The notes beneath the pieces are model-generated. The model was not told the origin of the DNA and did not search any database. It worked only from the letters and a program-made list of their open reading frames with translations. A stretch of 64,000 bases of DNA from an uncultured Bacteroides sp. (GTDB lineage Bacteria > Bacteroidota > Bacteroidia > Bacteroidales > Bacteroidaceae): the NCBI GenBank assembly GCA_948847595.1, contig CAQOGY010000005.1, positions 62,001-126,000 of the forward strand, in the 5' to 3' direction. Position numbers and translations under genes: made by a program. Positions 36,084 to 44,106 of this stretch are shown here, in pieces. The number at the start of each line of letters is the position of its first letter. The stretch's first letter is position 1.

Positions 36084-36818
36084 ATGATAAAGATAAAACC
36101 ATTTTTGATCGCAGCACTCCTGCTTACAGGTTTTACTCTGCCTGCAACTGCCCAAATCGGAGAAGCACGGAATAATTTTTCTGTGGGTATCAACGGCGGC
36201 GTCAATCTGAACAGCGCTTCTTTCACTCCGACCATCAAGCAAAATAGCCTGATGGGGATTACCGGCGGATTGACAGCACGATATATTTCCGAAAAGTATT
36301 TTGCCATGATTTGCGGTGCACAGGTAGAACTGAACGTCTCACAACGAGGTTGGGATCAGTTATTCGAAACTGTATCATTGGATGCCAACGGATATGAAGT
36401 GACTTCCAAAGACCCCACCAAGACATATACCCGCAAAATGACTTATGTCGACATTCCCTTTCTCGCCCATCTTGCTTTCGGACGAGACAGAGGATTGCAG
36501 TTCTTCGTCCATGCAGGGCCTCAAATCGGCTTTCTGATAAGTGAATCCGAAACAATAGACGGGATAGACATGAATAACTTGTCAAATACCCAGAAAGCAG
36601 TATATGGCGTCAAGATTCAGAATAAATTTGATTATGGTATTGCCGGCGGTGGCGGCGTGGAACTCAGAACAAAGAAAGCAGGTAGCTTCATTGTGGAAGG
36701 ACGTTATTACTTTGCCCTGTCCGATTTCTATAGCACTACGAAAAAAGATTATTTTGCACGTGCGGCACATGGCACGATTACCATAAAGCTCACTTACTTA
36801 TTTGACTTGAAAAAATAA
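36084..36818 (+). CDS. PorT-like outer membrane beta-barrel protein
   Basis: A 244-residue exported protein with signal peptide MIKIKPFLIAALLLTGFTL to PATAQ. The mature part is an 8-stranded-type barrel: NFSVGINGGVNLNSASF, GGLTARYISEKYFAMICGAQ, VDIPFLAHLAFGRDRGLQFF, GIAGGGGVELRTKKAG and the end TIKLTYLFDLKK. It matches the PorT/outer membrane insertion-like barrel group of Bacteroidetes. The function is unknown, but the tight spacing (7 bp) with the LysM gene suggests joint envelope action. A terminator follows directly. Confidence 0.82.
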   Translation: MIKIKPFLIAALLLTGFTLPATAQIGEARNNFSVGINGGVNLNSASFTPTIKQNSLMGITGGLTARYISEKYFAMICGAQVELNVSQRGWDQLFETVSLDANGYEVTSKDPTKTYTRKMTYVDIPFLAHLAFGRDRGLQFFVHAGPQIGFLISESETIDGIDMNNLSNTQKAVYGVKIQNKFDYGIAGGGGVELRTKKAGSFIVEGRYYFALSDFYSTTKKDYFARAAHGTITIKLTYLFDLKK

Positions 36819-36876
36819 AGCACCGCTTTAGAGGTCAAAAAGCACCGCTTTAGCATGACTAAAGCGGTGCTTTTTG
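36817..36876 (+). terminator. Terminator with an extra upstream arm after the porin gene
   Basis: AAAGCACCGCTTTAG at 36839-36853 pairs perfectly with CTAAAGCGGTGCTTT at 36859-36873, followed by T5. An identical additional copy of the left arm overlaps the stop codon at 36817-36831. The right arm can thus pair with either copy. Confidence 0.85.
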
Positions 36877-36897
36877 TATCAAATATGAATGCTCAAA

Positions 36898-37341
36898 TTA
36901 TCGCAATCTATCCGCGGCTTTTACCATTACTTCATCCCGTCCGATAGCACGAATCGCCAATATATTAAGGATAATAGAAATAAGCGGCAAGCATAGCGCC
37001 CAACCAATACGGAACAAGTTCGCGTCATTCTTCAATGCAAAATAAAAAGCAAGGAAGGCGATGTAATAACCCACCAACAGCAGGCTATTGAAAATCGTCA
37101 TACGAATCTGCAACATACGGTTCTTAAACAAGAAGATTGTAGCGGCAGCCACCAAGGTGCTGAGCATCAAAATACCAAACAATCCCCACGTGGACTGGAA
37201 AGCGCCGTTTACACCCATTCCCAAAGCCTTAAAGGGATGCTCTCCCATTGTATCAATAAAATAGCCCATCGGCAAGCACATTGCCGTAATCAGCAATCCT
37301 GCAACAATCAGTAAATAAACTGTTTGAATCCGTTGAATCAT
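36898..37341 (-). CDS. DUF4293 membrane protein
   Basis: A 147-residue inner membrane protein with four predicted transmembrane helices (TVYLLIVAGLLITAMCLPMG, STWGLFGILMLSTLVAAAT, FNSLLLVGYYIAFLAFYFAL, ALCLPLISIILNILAIRAI). The start MIQRIQTVYLLIVA is the characteristic beginning of DUF4293 proteins; the frame is open to 37371, but this Met at 37341 fits the family. It is the last of three genes in the order bamD-rpoZ-DUF4293, a conserved Bacteroidetes cluster. Function unknown. Confidence 0.87.
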   Translation of the reverse strand: MIQRIQTVYLLIVAGLLITAMCLPMGYFIDTMGEHPFKALGMGVNGAFQSTWGLFGILMLSTLVAAATIFLFKNRMLQIRMTIFNSLLLVGYYIAFLAFYFALKNDANLFRIGWALCLPLISIILNILAIRAIGRDEVMVKAADRLR

Positions 37342-37448
37342 AAGTTTTCTTATAGTAGTTAAGTTAAACAATAATAGCCAAGCAATAAGGAGCAGGGATT
37401 ATCATCCCACTTACTACTTGACTATCAATCTTTTCGTCAGAAAATAGA

Positions 37449-37784
37449 TTACTGAAGTTTTTCCTTTTCCTTAGCAGGATTTCTATAATATATTTTCCCT
37501 TCGATGTATTCTTGCGTAGCAATCAAGTCCGGTTTCGGCAATTTCTCATAGTAACGAGAAATTTCGATTTGCTCCCTGTTTTCAAATACCTCTTCCATGT
37601 TATCGGTATAAGAAGCAAACTCTGCCAATTTCTTAGAAAGATCACTTTTGATTTCCACACTGATCTGATTAGCACGCTTACCAATAATGGCAACAGTTTC
37701 ATAAACATTCCCTGTATCAGAGCAGAGTTCCATCATGTCACGAGTTACTGTTGTAACAGGAGCATTCGTCTTTTTGTAGTCCAT
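37449..37784 (-). CDS. rpoZ: RNA polymerase omega subunit-like protein
   Basis: A 111-residue small subunit that helps RNA polymerase assembly. Family features are the GNVYETVAIIGKRANQI segment near residue 30 and SDLSKKLAEFASYTDNMEEV. The C-terminal half carries a Bacteroidetes-type extension (YYEKLPKPDLIATQEYIEG). It is 14 bp after the bamD gene and is followed by the DUF4293 gene, an order conserved among Bacteroidetes. Confidence 0.88.
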   Translation of the reverse strand: MDYKKTNAPVTTVTRDMMELCSDTGNVYETVAIIGKRANQISVEIKSDLSKKLAEFASYTDNMEEVFENREQIEISRYYEKLPKPDLIATQEYIEGKIYYRNPAKEKEKLQ

Positions 37785-37798
37785 AAATCTATTTAAAT

Positions 37799-38602
37799 TT
37801 AGTCTTTAATTACTTTCTGTGATTCATTGAATATTCTTTCAGCCTCTTTCAAGTACTTGCTTTCAGGGAATTCATTCTTAAAAGCATAATATTCATCAAC
37901 CGTTTCACGGTAACGATCCATCTTCTTGTCTTCCACACTATAAATAGCCATCTCGTGTCTTGCACGCAGAATCAAGATGGATAGTTCTTCGCGATAATCT
38001 GTATAAGGATAATCTTTCAGGGCATTCTGTGCCGTGATGACACAAGACTCATAGTTGTTACCCATGTAATTACCCAAGTTATAGTATAGTCTGGCCGAAT
38101 AAAGCTCTTTCAGCACCAGCTTGTCCTGCAAAGCGAAAATCATATCCTGAGCTTCCTGCTTCTTTGTGCTGTTCGGAAAGTATTCCATGAACATCTGCAA
38201 CTGCTGGATAGCCTGATAAGTGCTTGATTGATCCAGACGTGGTTCCGGAGTATCCAGGAACAATGCCTTACCTGCATGGAAACGTGCCAGTTCAGTGAAA
38301 GTACCACGTGGATAGGTGTTGAAATAGGTGATAAATGTCTGAGCAGCCGTCTGATAATCTTTCTGATTATAGTAGCTCATTCCCAGCATATACAAAGACT
38401 CTTCCGCCTTGTCCGTTCCTTTCAGAATGGTGATTAACTCATTCAACAGAGTAGCCGAACGGTTATACTGTCCTTTCGCAAAATAGTTTTTGGCGGCTTC
38501 GTACTTGTATTCGTAATCGGTGCTTTTCAGCAATTTATTATACTCCCCACATGACGTAAGAGTGGCTGCCGCAAGCAAAGTTATAATGATATTTTTCTTC
38601 AT
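37799..38602 (-). CDS. bamD: Outer membrane assembly lipoprotein BamD
   Basis: A 267-residue lipoprotein of the BAM complex. The signal peptide MKKNIIITLLAAATLTSC has a clear lipobox. TPR repeats follow: YEAAKNYFAKGQYNRSATLL, EESLYMLGMSYYNQKDYQTA and YFNTYPRGTFTELARFHAGK, the usual BamD pattern. The open frame reaches 38623, but that start falls on the promoter box at 38621-38628, so the Met at 38602 is right. The first gene of the bamD-rpoZ-DUF4293 operon. Confidence 0.93.
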   Translation of the reverse strand: MKKNIIITLLAAATLTSCGEYNKLLKSTDYEYKYEAAKNYFAKGQYNRSATLLNELITILKGTDKAEESLYMLGMSYYNQKDYQTAAQTFITYFNTYPRGTFTELARFHAGKALFLDTPEPRLDQSSTYQAIQQLQMFMEYFPNSTKKQEAQDMIFALQDKLVLKELYSARLYYNLGNYMGNNYESCVITAQNALKDYPYTDYREELSILILRARHEMAIYSVEDKKMDRYRETVDEYYAFKNEFPESKYLKEAERIFNESQKVIKD

Positions 38603-38620
38603 CCTATTTAAAATAATGCG

Positions 38621-38652
38621 CAAAGTTACTTATTCGCCGGGAATTTAGCAAT
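38621..38652 (-). promoter_or_regulatory. Promoter of the bamD operon
   Basis: On the minus strand TAACTTTG (plus 38621-38628) fits TAnnTTTG. ATTG at 38649-38652 lies 20 bp upstream as a -33-like element. Transcription would start at about 38614, 12 nt before the ATG. Confidence 0.62.
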
Positions 38653-38754
38653 TAATCTATGTTTTTTAATACATAAAAGGCGTTAAACATCGACAAAAGG
38701 GGAGAAAATGACGGTGAATTGCGGGTGATAAACCGTAAACGGGGTCAATAAACA

Positions 38755-38833
38755 ATAGTGACGGTATATGCCCGGGATAGTGACGGTATCGTTATCATAT
38801 AGTGACGGTATCCTTACCGGATAGCGTCACTAT
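38755..38833. repeat. 22-bp tandem repeat array ending in an inverted unit
   Basis: The 13-bp core ATAGTGACGGTAT occurs at 38755, 38777 and 38799, an exact 22-bp period, with different spacers. A fourth position at 38821 carries ATAGCGTCACTAT, which is nearly the core inverted. The last direct and the inverted core can form a hairpin followed by T6 on the plus strand. It lies between the bamD promoter and the ACT gene 3' end. Confidence 0.8.
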
Positions 38834-38852
38834 TTTTTCCACGTTGCTATAT

Positions 38853-39278
38853 TTACAGTTTATACAGGTCGCTTGCCGCCAGCAGATCGACTTTCTTGTC
38901 TTTCAGTACCTCGATACATTTATCCAGATTACTCGGACGAATCACTACGTTAGCGATATTGTTATTGGCAAACGAATACATATATTCGATAAAGACTCCT
39001 TCATCGGATAAAAATCCCAGTACCTTGGCCAAAGCGCCCGGTATGTTGGGGCAGCTAATGCCGACCACATCGGTCACATTCACTGCAAAATGATTATCTT
39101 TCAAAGCTTTATATGCTCTATCCGGATCGGATACTATTCCACGCAAAATGCCGAAATCAGCATTTTCTGCGATGCACAAGGCGGAAAGGTTGATATTCTC
39201 CTTCGCCAGCACTTCAGTCACTTCCGTCAGACGGCCTGACTTATTTTCCAAAAAGATAGAAAGTTGTTTTGCTACCAT
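38853..39278 (-). CDS. ACT-domain protein
   Basis: A 141-residue protein made of two ACT-like modules: KQLSIFLENKSGRLTEVTEV at the N-terminus, and VGISCPNIPGALAKVLGFLS in the second half. ACT modules bind small ligands such as amino acids and regulate enzymes. It lies 31 bp downstream of the phenylacetate-CoA ligase gene, and this pairing is common in Bacteroides next to aryl-pyruvate oxidoreductase genes. It probably senses an aromatic or branched amino acid; the ligand is unknown. Confidence 0.85.
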   Translation of the reverse strand: MVAKQLSIFLENKSGRLTEVTEVLAKENINLSALCIAENADFGILRGIVSDPDRAYKALKDNHFAVNVTDVVGISCPNIPGALAKVLGFLSDEGVFIEYMYSFANNNIANVVIRPSNLDKCIEVLKDKKVDLLAASDLYKL

Positions 39279-39309
39279 GATCGTAAAGTATTATATGTAA
39301 GTTCAGGTA

Positions 39310-40609
39310 TTAAATTTTTCTGTTATCAATCACTCGTTTCGCTTTGCCTACGCTACGTTCAATGCTGCGCGGCTCTACCAGTTTCACGTTGACTCCCAGT
39401 CCGAGCACACTTTGCAGACGTCCCGCCAGTTTCTTCTTCAAGGCCAGCATCTTGTTTATCTCATCAGAATAGAATTCAGGGCGTACTTCCACCTGAAGTT
39501 CCATGGTGTCGGTATTGTTTGCACGATCTACTATCAGCAGATAATGCGGTTCGAATTCAGCCATTTCAAGGATAACGGATTCAATCTGTGTCGGGAATAC
39601 GTTCACACCGCGGATAATCAACATATCGTCACTACGTCCCAAAATGCGATCCATACGTACCAATGTACGGCCACAGGAACATTTATCGTGATACAAGGCG
39701 GTCAAGTCACGCGTACGGTAACGAAGCAACGGCATTCCTTCCTTCGTCAGATGGGTAAATACCAATTCGCCTGTTTGTCCAGGTTCTACCGGTTGCAACG
39801 TATTCGGATCAATAATTTCAGGGAAGTAATGGTCTTCATTCAAGTGAGTGCCCTGTTGGCATTCACATTCATAACCGACACCGGGGCCGGCTATTTCACT
39901 CAAACCATAAATATCGTAAGCTTTGATACCGAGTTTCTCCTCGATTTCATGGCGCATATGTTCCGTCCATGGCTCCGCACCGAAAGCTCCTACCTTCAGT
40001 TTGAAATCTTCGCGCGGCAGACCGGAATCTTTAATGGCATCCGCCAGATAGAGTGCATAAGACGGCGTACAGCAAAGTACCGTAGAACCGAAATCATGCA
40101 TCAGGGTTATCTGTTTTTCGGTATTGCCACTGGACATCGGAATAACGGAAGCTCCGATATTTTCGGCTCCGGCATGCGCACCCAGTCCCCCCCGTGAAAA
40201 GCCCGTATCCGTAAGATACCTGGAATATATCGGAACGGCCTGCACCGTAAGCCGTAAAAGCACGGGATATACACTCCGCCCAAGAGGACAAGTCCTTGCG
40301 GGTATATCCAACGACCGTCGGCTTTCCGGTTGTACCGGAAGATGCGTGGATGCGTACAATCTGACTCATCGGCACGGCACAAAGTCCGAACGGATAATTA
40401 TCTCTTAAATCATGTTTCGTGGTAAACGGCAGTTTTACAATATCATCTATGCTATTGATATCGTCGGGAGTAATTCCCATTTCCTGCATCTTCTTCCGAT
40501 AGAAGGGCGTGTTATGATAAACGTAATCTACAATTTTCTTGAGTCGTATGCTTTGAATCTTGCGAAGACTTTCGCGGTCCATACACTCAATGCTCTCATT
40601 CCAAATCAT
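39310..40609 (-). pseudogene. paaK: Phenylacetate-CoA ligase, interrupted by a +1 frameshift in a G7 tract
   Basis: The N-terminal part (40609 to about 40190) reads MIWNESIECMDRESLRKIQS and contains the AMP-binding IHASSGTTGKPTVVGYTRKD, ending in YGYGLFTGG. The C-terminal part continues in another frame from LGAHAGAENIGASVIP to the end RVIDNRKI at 39310. The switch is at seven G on the minus strand (C7 at 40187-40193); six would restore one frame. The span of 1300 bp is exactly 3x433+1, giving a 432-residue enzyme after correction, the normal PaaK length. The intact enzyme would activate aryl acids with CoA. It could be a sequencing error, true inactivation or slipped-strand variation. Confidence 0.88.
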
Positions 40610-40743
40610 GTGTTTCCGGTATTACTAGTTGTATGAATCTGTTTTTTGATATTAATATGTTGCAAAGTAAAGGATTTATTTGGAAAAATGATTTGTAATC
40701 TCGATTATTTTGCCGAATATTGCTCCACTTTTTAGGATTAACT

Positions 40744-42777
40744 ATGAATTTTGAACTAACATCAGCTTACAAGCCTACCGGGGATCAGCCGGAAGCTATT
40801 GCGCAACTTACTGAAGGGGTACTTCAGGGAGTTCCTGCACAGACTTTATTGGGAGTCACCGGATCGGGAAAAACATTTACCATTGCCAATGTAATTGCCA
40901 ATATCAATAAACCGACATTGATCTTGAGCCATAACAAAACGCTGGCTGCACAGTTGTATGGCGAGTTTAAAGGCTTCTTTCCGAATAATGCGGTGGAATA
41001 TTACGTTTCTTATTATGACTATTACCAACCGGAAGCCTATTTGCCAAGTAGTGATACATATATAGAAAAAGACTTGATGATTAATGACGAAATCGACAAA
41101 CTTCGTCTTGCCGCCACTTCCGCCCTGCTCTCAGGAAGAAAAGATGTGGTAGTGGTTTCTTCCGTTTCCTGTATTTATGGTATGGGAAACCCTTCGGACT
41201 TCTATAAAAATGTAATTGAGATAGAACGGGGACGCATGATGGATCGTAATGTATTTCTCCGCCGTTTGGTGGACAGCTTGTATGTACGCAACGATATTGA
41301 TCTCAATCGTGGTAATTTCCGCGTGAAAGGTGATACGGTGGATGTTTATCTGGCATACACGGACAATCTGCTCCGCGTCACTTTCTGGGGAGATGAAATT
41401 GATGGCATAGAAGAGGTAGATCCTGTTACAGGTGTCACTATCGCTCCTTTCGATGCTTATAAAATTTATCCGGCCAACTTGTTTATGACTACCAAGGAAG
41501 CGACTCTCCGTGCTATCCATGAAATAGAGGATGACTTGACCAAACAAGTGGCATTCTTTGAGTCTATCGGCAAAGAGTATGAAGCTAAACGATTATATGA
41601 GCGGGTTACTTACGACATGGAAATGATTCGGGAACTCGGGCATTGTTCCGGTATTGAAAATTATTCCCGTTATTTCGACGGTCGCACAGCAGGTACCCGT
41701 CCTTACTGTCTGCTTGATTTCTTCCCGGATGATTTCCTGATTGTAATTGACGAAAGTCACGTCAGTATACCACAAGTCCGTGCCATGTATGGTGGCGACC
41801 GTGCGCGTAAAATCAATCTTGTGGAATATGGGTTCCGCCTACCTGCTGCCATGGATAACCGTCCGCTGAAATTTGAAGAGTTTCAGGAGATGGCAAAACA
41901 AGTCATTTACGTCAGTGCCACGCCCGCAGATTATGAATTAATTCAATCCGAAGGTATTGTTGTGGAGCAGGTAATTCGTCCTACCGGTTTGTTGGATCCT
42001 ATTATTGAAGTTCGTCCGAGCCTTAACCAGATTGATGATTTAATGGAAGAAATCCAACTGCGGATCGAGAAAGAAGAACGTGTACTTGTCACTACGCTGA
42101 CCAAACGGATGGCGGAAGAGTTGACGGAATATCTTCTTAATAATAATGTAAGATGTAATTATATCCATAGCGATGTCGATACACTTGAACGCGTCAAAAT
42201 CATGGATGATCTCCGTCAAGGAATCTATGATGTACTCATCGGAGTGAATCTGCTTCGTGAGGGACTAGACCTTCCTGAAGTATCGCTCGTAGCTATTCTT
42301 GACGCCGATAAGGAAGGATTCCTTCGCTCCCATCGCTCCCTGACACAGACTGCAGGACGTGCCGCACGTAATGTGAACGGAAAAGTTATCATGTATGCCG
42401 ACAAGATGACGGATAGCATGAAACTGACCATTGACGAAACGAATCGTCGTCGTGAGAAACAGTTGGCTTATAATGAAGCAAACGGTATTACTCCGCAACA
42501 GATCAAGAAGGCCAGAAACCTGGCTGTATTCGGCAATGCCAATTCTGAAGCTAATGAATTGCTGAAAGAAAGACATGCTTACATCGAACCTGCTACACCC
42601 AATATAGCGGCCGACCCGATAGTACAATACATGAGCAAACCGCAAATGGAAAAGAGTATCGAACGTACGCGCAAACTGATGCAGGAAGCTGCCAAGAAAC
42701 TGGAATTTATCGAAGCTGCACAATATCGTGACGAGTTATTGAAACTGGAAGATTTAATGAAAGAGAAATGGGGATAG
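40744..42777 (+). CDS. uvrB: Excinuclease ABC subunit B
   Basis: A 677-residue helicase-like repair protein. It has Walker A (GVTGSGKTFTIANVIA), the beta-hairpin region (YYVSYYDYYQPEAYLP), the DEAD-box-type DESH, the helicase motif VIYVSATPADYEL and the C-terminal motifs YIHSDVDTLER, LIGVNLLREGLDLPEV and QTAGRAARN. A UVR domain closes it (EKSIERTRKLMQEAAKKLEF). An upstream TTG at 40720 extends the frame, but ATG at 40744 (MNFELTSAYKPTGDQP) is the normal start. It is not in an operon with uvrA. Confidence 0.97.
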   Translation: MNFELTSAYKPTGDQPEAIAQLTEGVLQGVPAQTLLGVTGSGKTFTIANVIANINKPTLILSHNKTLAAQLYGEFKGFFPNNAVEYYVSYYDYYQPEAYLPSSDTYIEKDLMINDEIDKLRLAATSALLSGRKDVVVVSSVSCIYGMGNPSDFYKNVIEIERGRMMDRNVFLRRLVDSLYVRNDIDLNRGNFRVKGDTVDVYLAYTDNLLRVTFWGDEIDGIEEVDPVTGVTIAPFDAYKIYPANLFMTTKEATLRAIHEIEDDLTKQVAFFESIGKEYEAKRLYERVTYDMEMIRELGHCSGIENYSRYFDGRTAGTRPYCLLDFFPDDFLIVIDESHVSIPQVRAMYGGDRARKINLVEYGFRLPAAMDNRPLKFEEFQEMAKQVIYVSATPADYELIQSEGIVVEQVIRPTGLLDPIIEVRPSLNQIDDLMEEIQLRIEKEERVLVTTLTKRMAEELTEYLLNNNVRCNYIHSDVDTLERVKIMDDLRQGIYDVLIGVNLLREGLDLPEVSLVAILDADKEGFLRSHRSLTQTAGRAARNVNGKVIMYADKMTDSMKLTIDETNRRREKQLAYNEANGITPQQIKKARNLAVFGNANSEANELLKERHAYIEPATPNIAADPIVQYMSKPQMEKSIERTRKLMQEAAKKLEFIEAAQYRDELLKLEDLMKEKWG

Positions 42778-42884
42778 CTAATCCCTGTTTTTCTTCTATC
42801 CCACAGCTTGAATATCAATAAATCTATAATAGAGCGGCCGTTTTATTAATTAGTGTTATAAAAACACCAATCATAGACTGATTA

Positions 42885-42915
42885 TTTGCAGATATCCGGA
42901 AAGTCCGTATCTTTG
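42885..42915 (+). promoter_or_regulatory. Promoter of small-RNA unit A
   Basis: TTTG at 42885-42888, a 19-bp spacer and TATCTTTG at 42908-42915 give an ideal Bacteroides promoter. The start would be near 42922. Confidence 0.82.
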
Positions 42916-42921
42916 CAACGT

Positions 42922-42983
42922 GTTTTTCATAGTATTAGATTTAAGGTTAACAAAGGTTGGAGCAAGGCGTTGCTCCTTTTTTT
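42922..42983 (+). ncRNA. Putative small RNA, copy A (about 62 nt)
   Basis: Bounded by the ideal promoter at 42885-42915 and an intrinsic terminator: GGAGCAA/TTGCTCC stem with a GGCG-type loop, then seven T. The body TTAAGGTTAACAAAGGTT has no ATG and no frame of use. The next gene is convergent, so it is not a leader. Near-identity with copy B shows constraint or recent duplication. Whether it belongs to an already described sRNA family I cannot tell. Confidence 0.65.
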
Positions 42984-43025
42984 ATGTCCATACCTCTGCT
43001 ACCCTACTCTTCGACGGATAACTTC

Positions 43026-43069
43026 ATAAAAAATGCTGCCTGATTTTAGATGATTATCAAGCAGCATTC
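43026..43069 (-). terminator. Terminator of the SGNH hydrolase gene
   Basis: AATGCTGC and GCAGCATT form an 8-bp stem, with TGATAATC/GATTTTA-like partial pairing inside. On the minus strand TTTTTTATG follows. Confidence 0.75.
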
Positions 43070-43100
43070 ATAGATTACATTATAATATCAACAAACTCGT

Positions 43101-43805
43101 TTAGAGTGCTTTTTCAATCGCTTTCTTTATCATTGGTTCCATAACATCATATCCCTCACCCGTCGGATGTACTCCATCTTTTGTATATTGAGGATTTAAA
43201 GCCTGATTCTCCGGTACAACCAATGCCTGGTAATAATTCACATACGGAATTTTGTTAGCCTTTGCATAAGCTTCTATCCGGTCATTTAATGATTTGATTT
43301 TTTGAGGAGCGTCCTTTATTTCCATTCGCCATTTGAATTGGGCGGCAGGTAATACGGAAGTCAGAATCACTTTAATCTTGTTTGCTTTGGCCAACTCTAC
43401 CATAGAAACAATATTCCCGAATGTATAATCTTCATTATAAGCTTGCGTATTTTCAGCAACATCATTTGTTCCGGCGTTAATCACGACCAGTGCCGGAGAA
43501 AGATTAATCACATCTTCACGGAAACGTACCAGGAACTGATAGGAAGTTTGTCCACTGATTCCACGACCGATGTAGCCGTTCGATTTAAAAAAGTCCGGAT
43601 GAGTCCGCACCCAGCCTTCGGTAATGGAGTTCCCCATAAAAACAACTCTCTTCTCTTTCTTTGCCGCTTGCGGAAGAGCTGCATTTTCTTTTGAATAACG
43701 GCCTAAATTTGCAAAATCCTTTTTTTGTGCATAACTTTCTCCTATCGGGAAACTCAAACAAACAATGGCCAACAATAACCATTGGCCTAATCTTCTTTTA
43801 TTCAT
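43101..43805 (-). CDS. SGNH/GDSL-family hydrolase (secreted esterase/acetylhydrolase)
   Basis: A 234-residue exported hydrolase with signal peptide RLGQWLLLAIVCLSFPIGES to YAQ. The SGNH blocks are clear: block I VVFMGNSITEGW with the Ser in the GNSIT form of GDSI, block II with Gly in GYIGRGISGQTS, block III VVINAGTNDVAENT and block V with Asp/His in YTKDGVHPTGEGY. All four catalytic residues are present. It probably deacetylates or deacylates carbohydrate substrates in the periplasm. Two copies of the 109-bp small-RNA unit flank it, one at each side and both on the other strand. Confidence 0.92.
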   Translation of the reverse strand: MNKRRLGQWLLLAIVCLSFPIGESYAQKKDFANLGRYSKENAALPQAAKKEKRVVFMGNSITEGWVRTHPDFFKSNGYIGRGISGQTSYQFLVRFREDVINLSPALVVINAGTNDVAENTQAYNEDYTFGNIVSMVELAKANKIKVILTSVLPAAQFKWRMEIKDAPQKIKSLNDRIEAYAKANKIPYVNYYQALVVPENQALNPQYTKDGVHPTGEGYDVMEPMIKKAIEKAL

Positions 43806-43949
43806 GTTTATATTAAGTATTAGTAATATGATATTTCGTGCAAAGATAAAAAAATCTCTATAAACAGGTGCCTAAATGACGAATAACCGTTAAGGCAAGA
43901 CTCATTTTTCTTAATCTATGTTATATAACATGCGTTTTTTCTTGGATTA

Positions 43950-43980
43950 TTTGCAGATATCGCAAAAGTCCGTATCTTTG
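43950..43980 (+). promoter_or_regulatory. Promoter of small-RNA unit B
   Basis: TTTG at 43950-43953, a 19-bp spacer and TATCTTTG at 43973-43980. The spacer sequence varies from copy A but the length is kept, as expected under promoter constraint. Confidence 0.82.
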
Positions 43981-43986
43981 CAATGT

Positions 43987-44048
43987 GTTTTTCATAGTAT
44001 TAGATTTAAGGTTAACAAAGGTTGGAGCAAGGCGTTGCTCCTTTTTTT
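43987..44048 (+). ncRNA. Putative small RNA, copy B (about 62 nt)
   Basis: Identical in the transcribed part to copy A. It ends with the same GGAGCAA/TTGCTCC hairpin and T7, 58 bp ahead of the SanA-like gene. Here it could additionally act as a leader or attenuator for that gene, but the equal copy A without a downstream co-directional gene argues for a stand-alone RNA. Confidence 0.65.
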
Positions 44049-44106
44049 ATGTCTATAGGTTTGGAATCCTAAAAAAGAGTGGTATTTTTGTAAACAAAAA
44101 AAATAG

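Larger units (their letters stand above)
42880..42988 (+). repeat. 109-bp repeat unit, copy A (105 of 109 bp identical to 43945-44053)
   Basis: The unit is repeated in the same orientation 1065 bp away and differs at four positions only. It contains a complete promoter, a short transcribed part and a terminator. It lies between uvrB and the SGNH hydrolase gene. Confidence 0.9.
43945..44053 (+). repeat. 109-bp repeat unit, copy B
   Basis: Same as 42880-42988 apart from four substitutions: three within the spacer between -33 and -7 boxes and one just after the -7 box. The two promoter boxes, RNA body and terminator are unchanged. Confidence 0.9.

Noticed and set aside
38755..38833. 22-bp periodic units as a CRISPR array
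   Set aside because: The spacers are only 9 bp, the array is less than 80 bp, and no cas genes are near.
42880..44053. The 109-bp repeats as ends of an insertion sequence or composite transposon
   Set aside because: They carry promoter and terminator rather than terminal inverted repeats, and no transposase lies between them.
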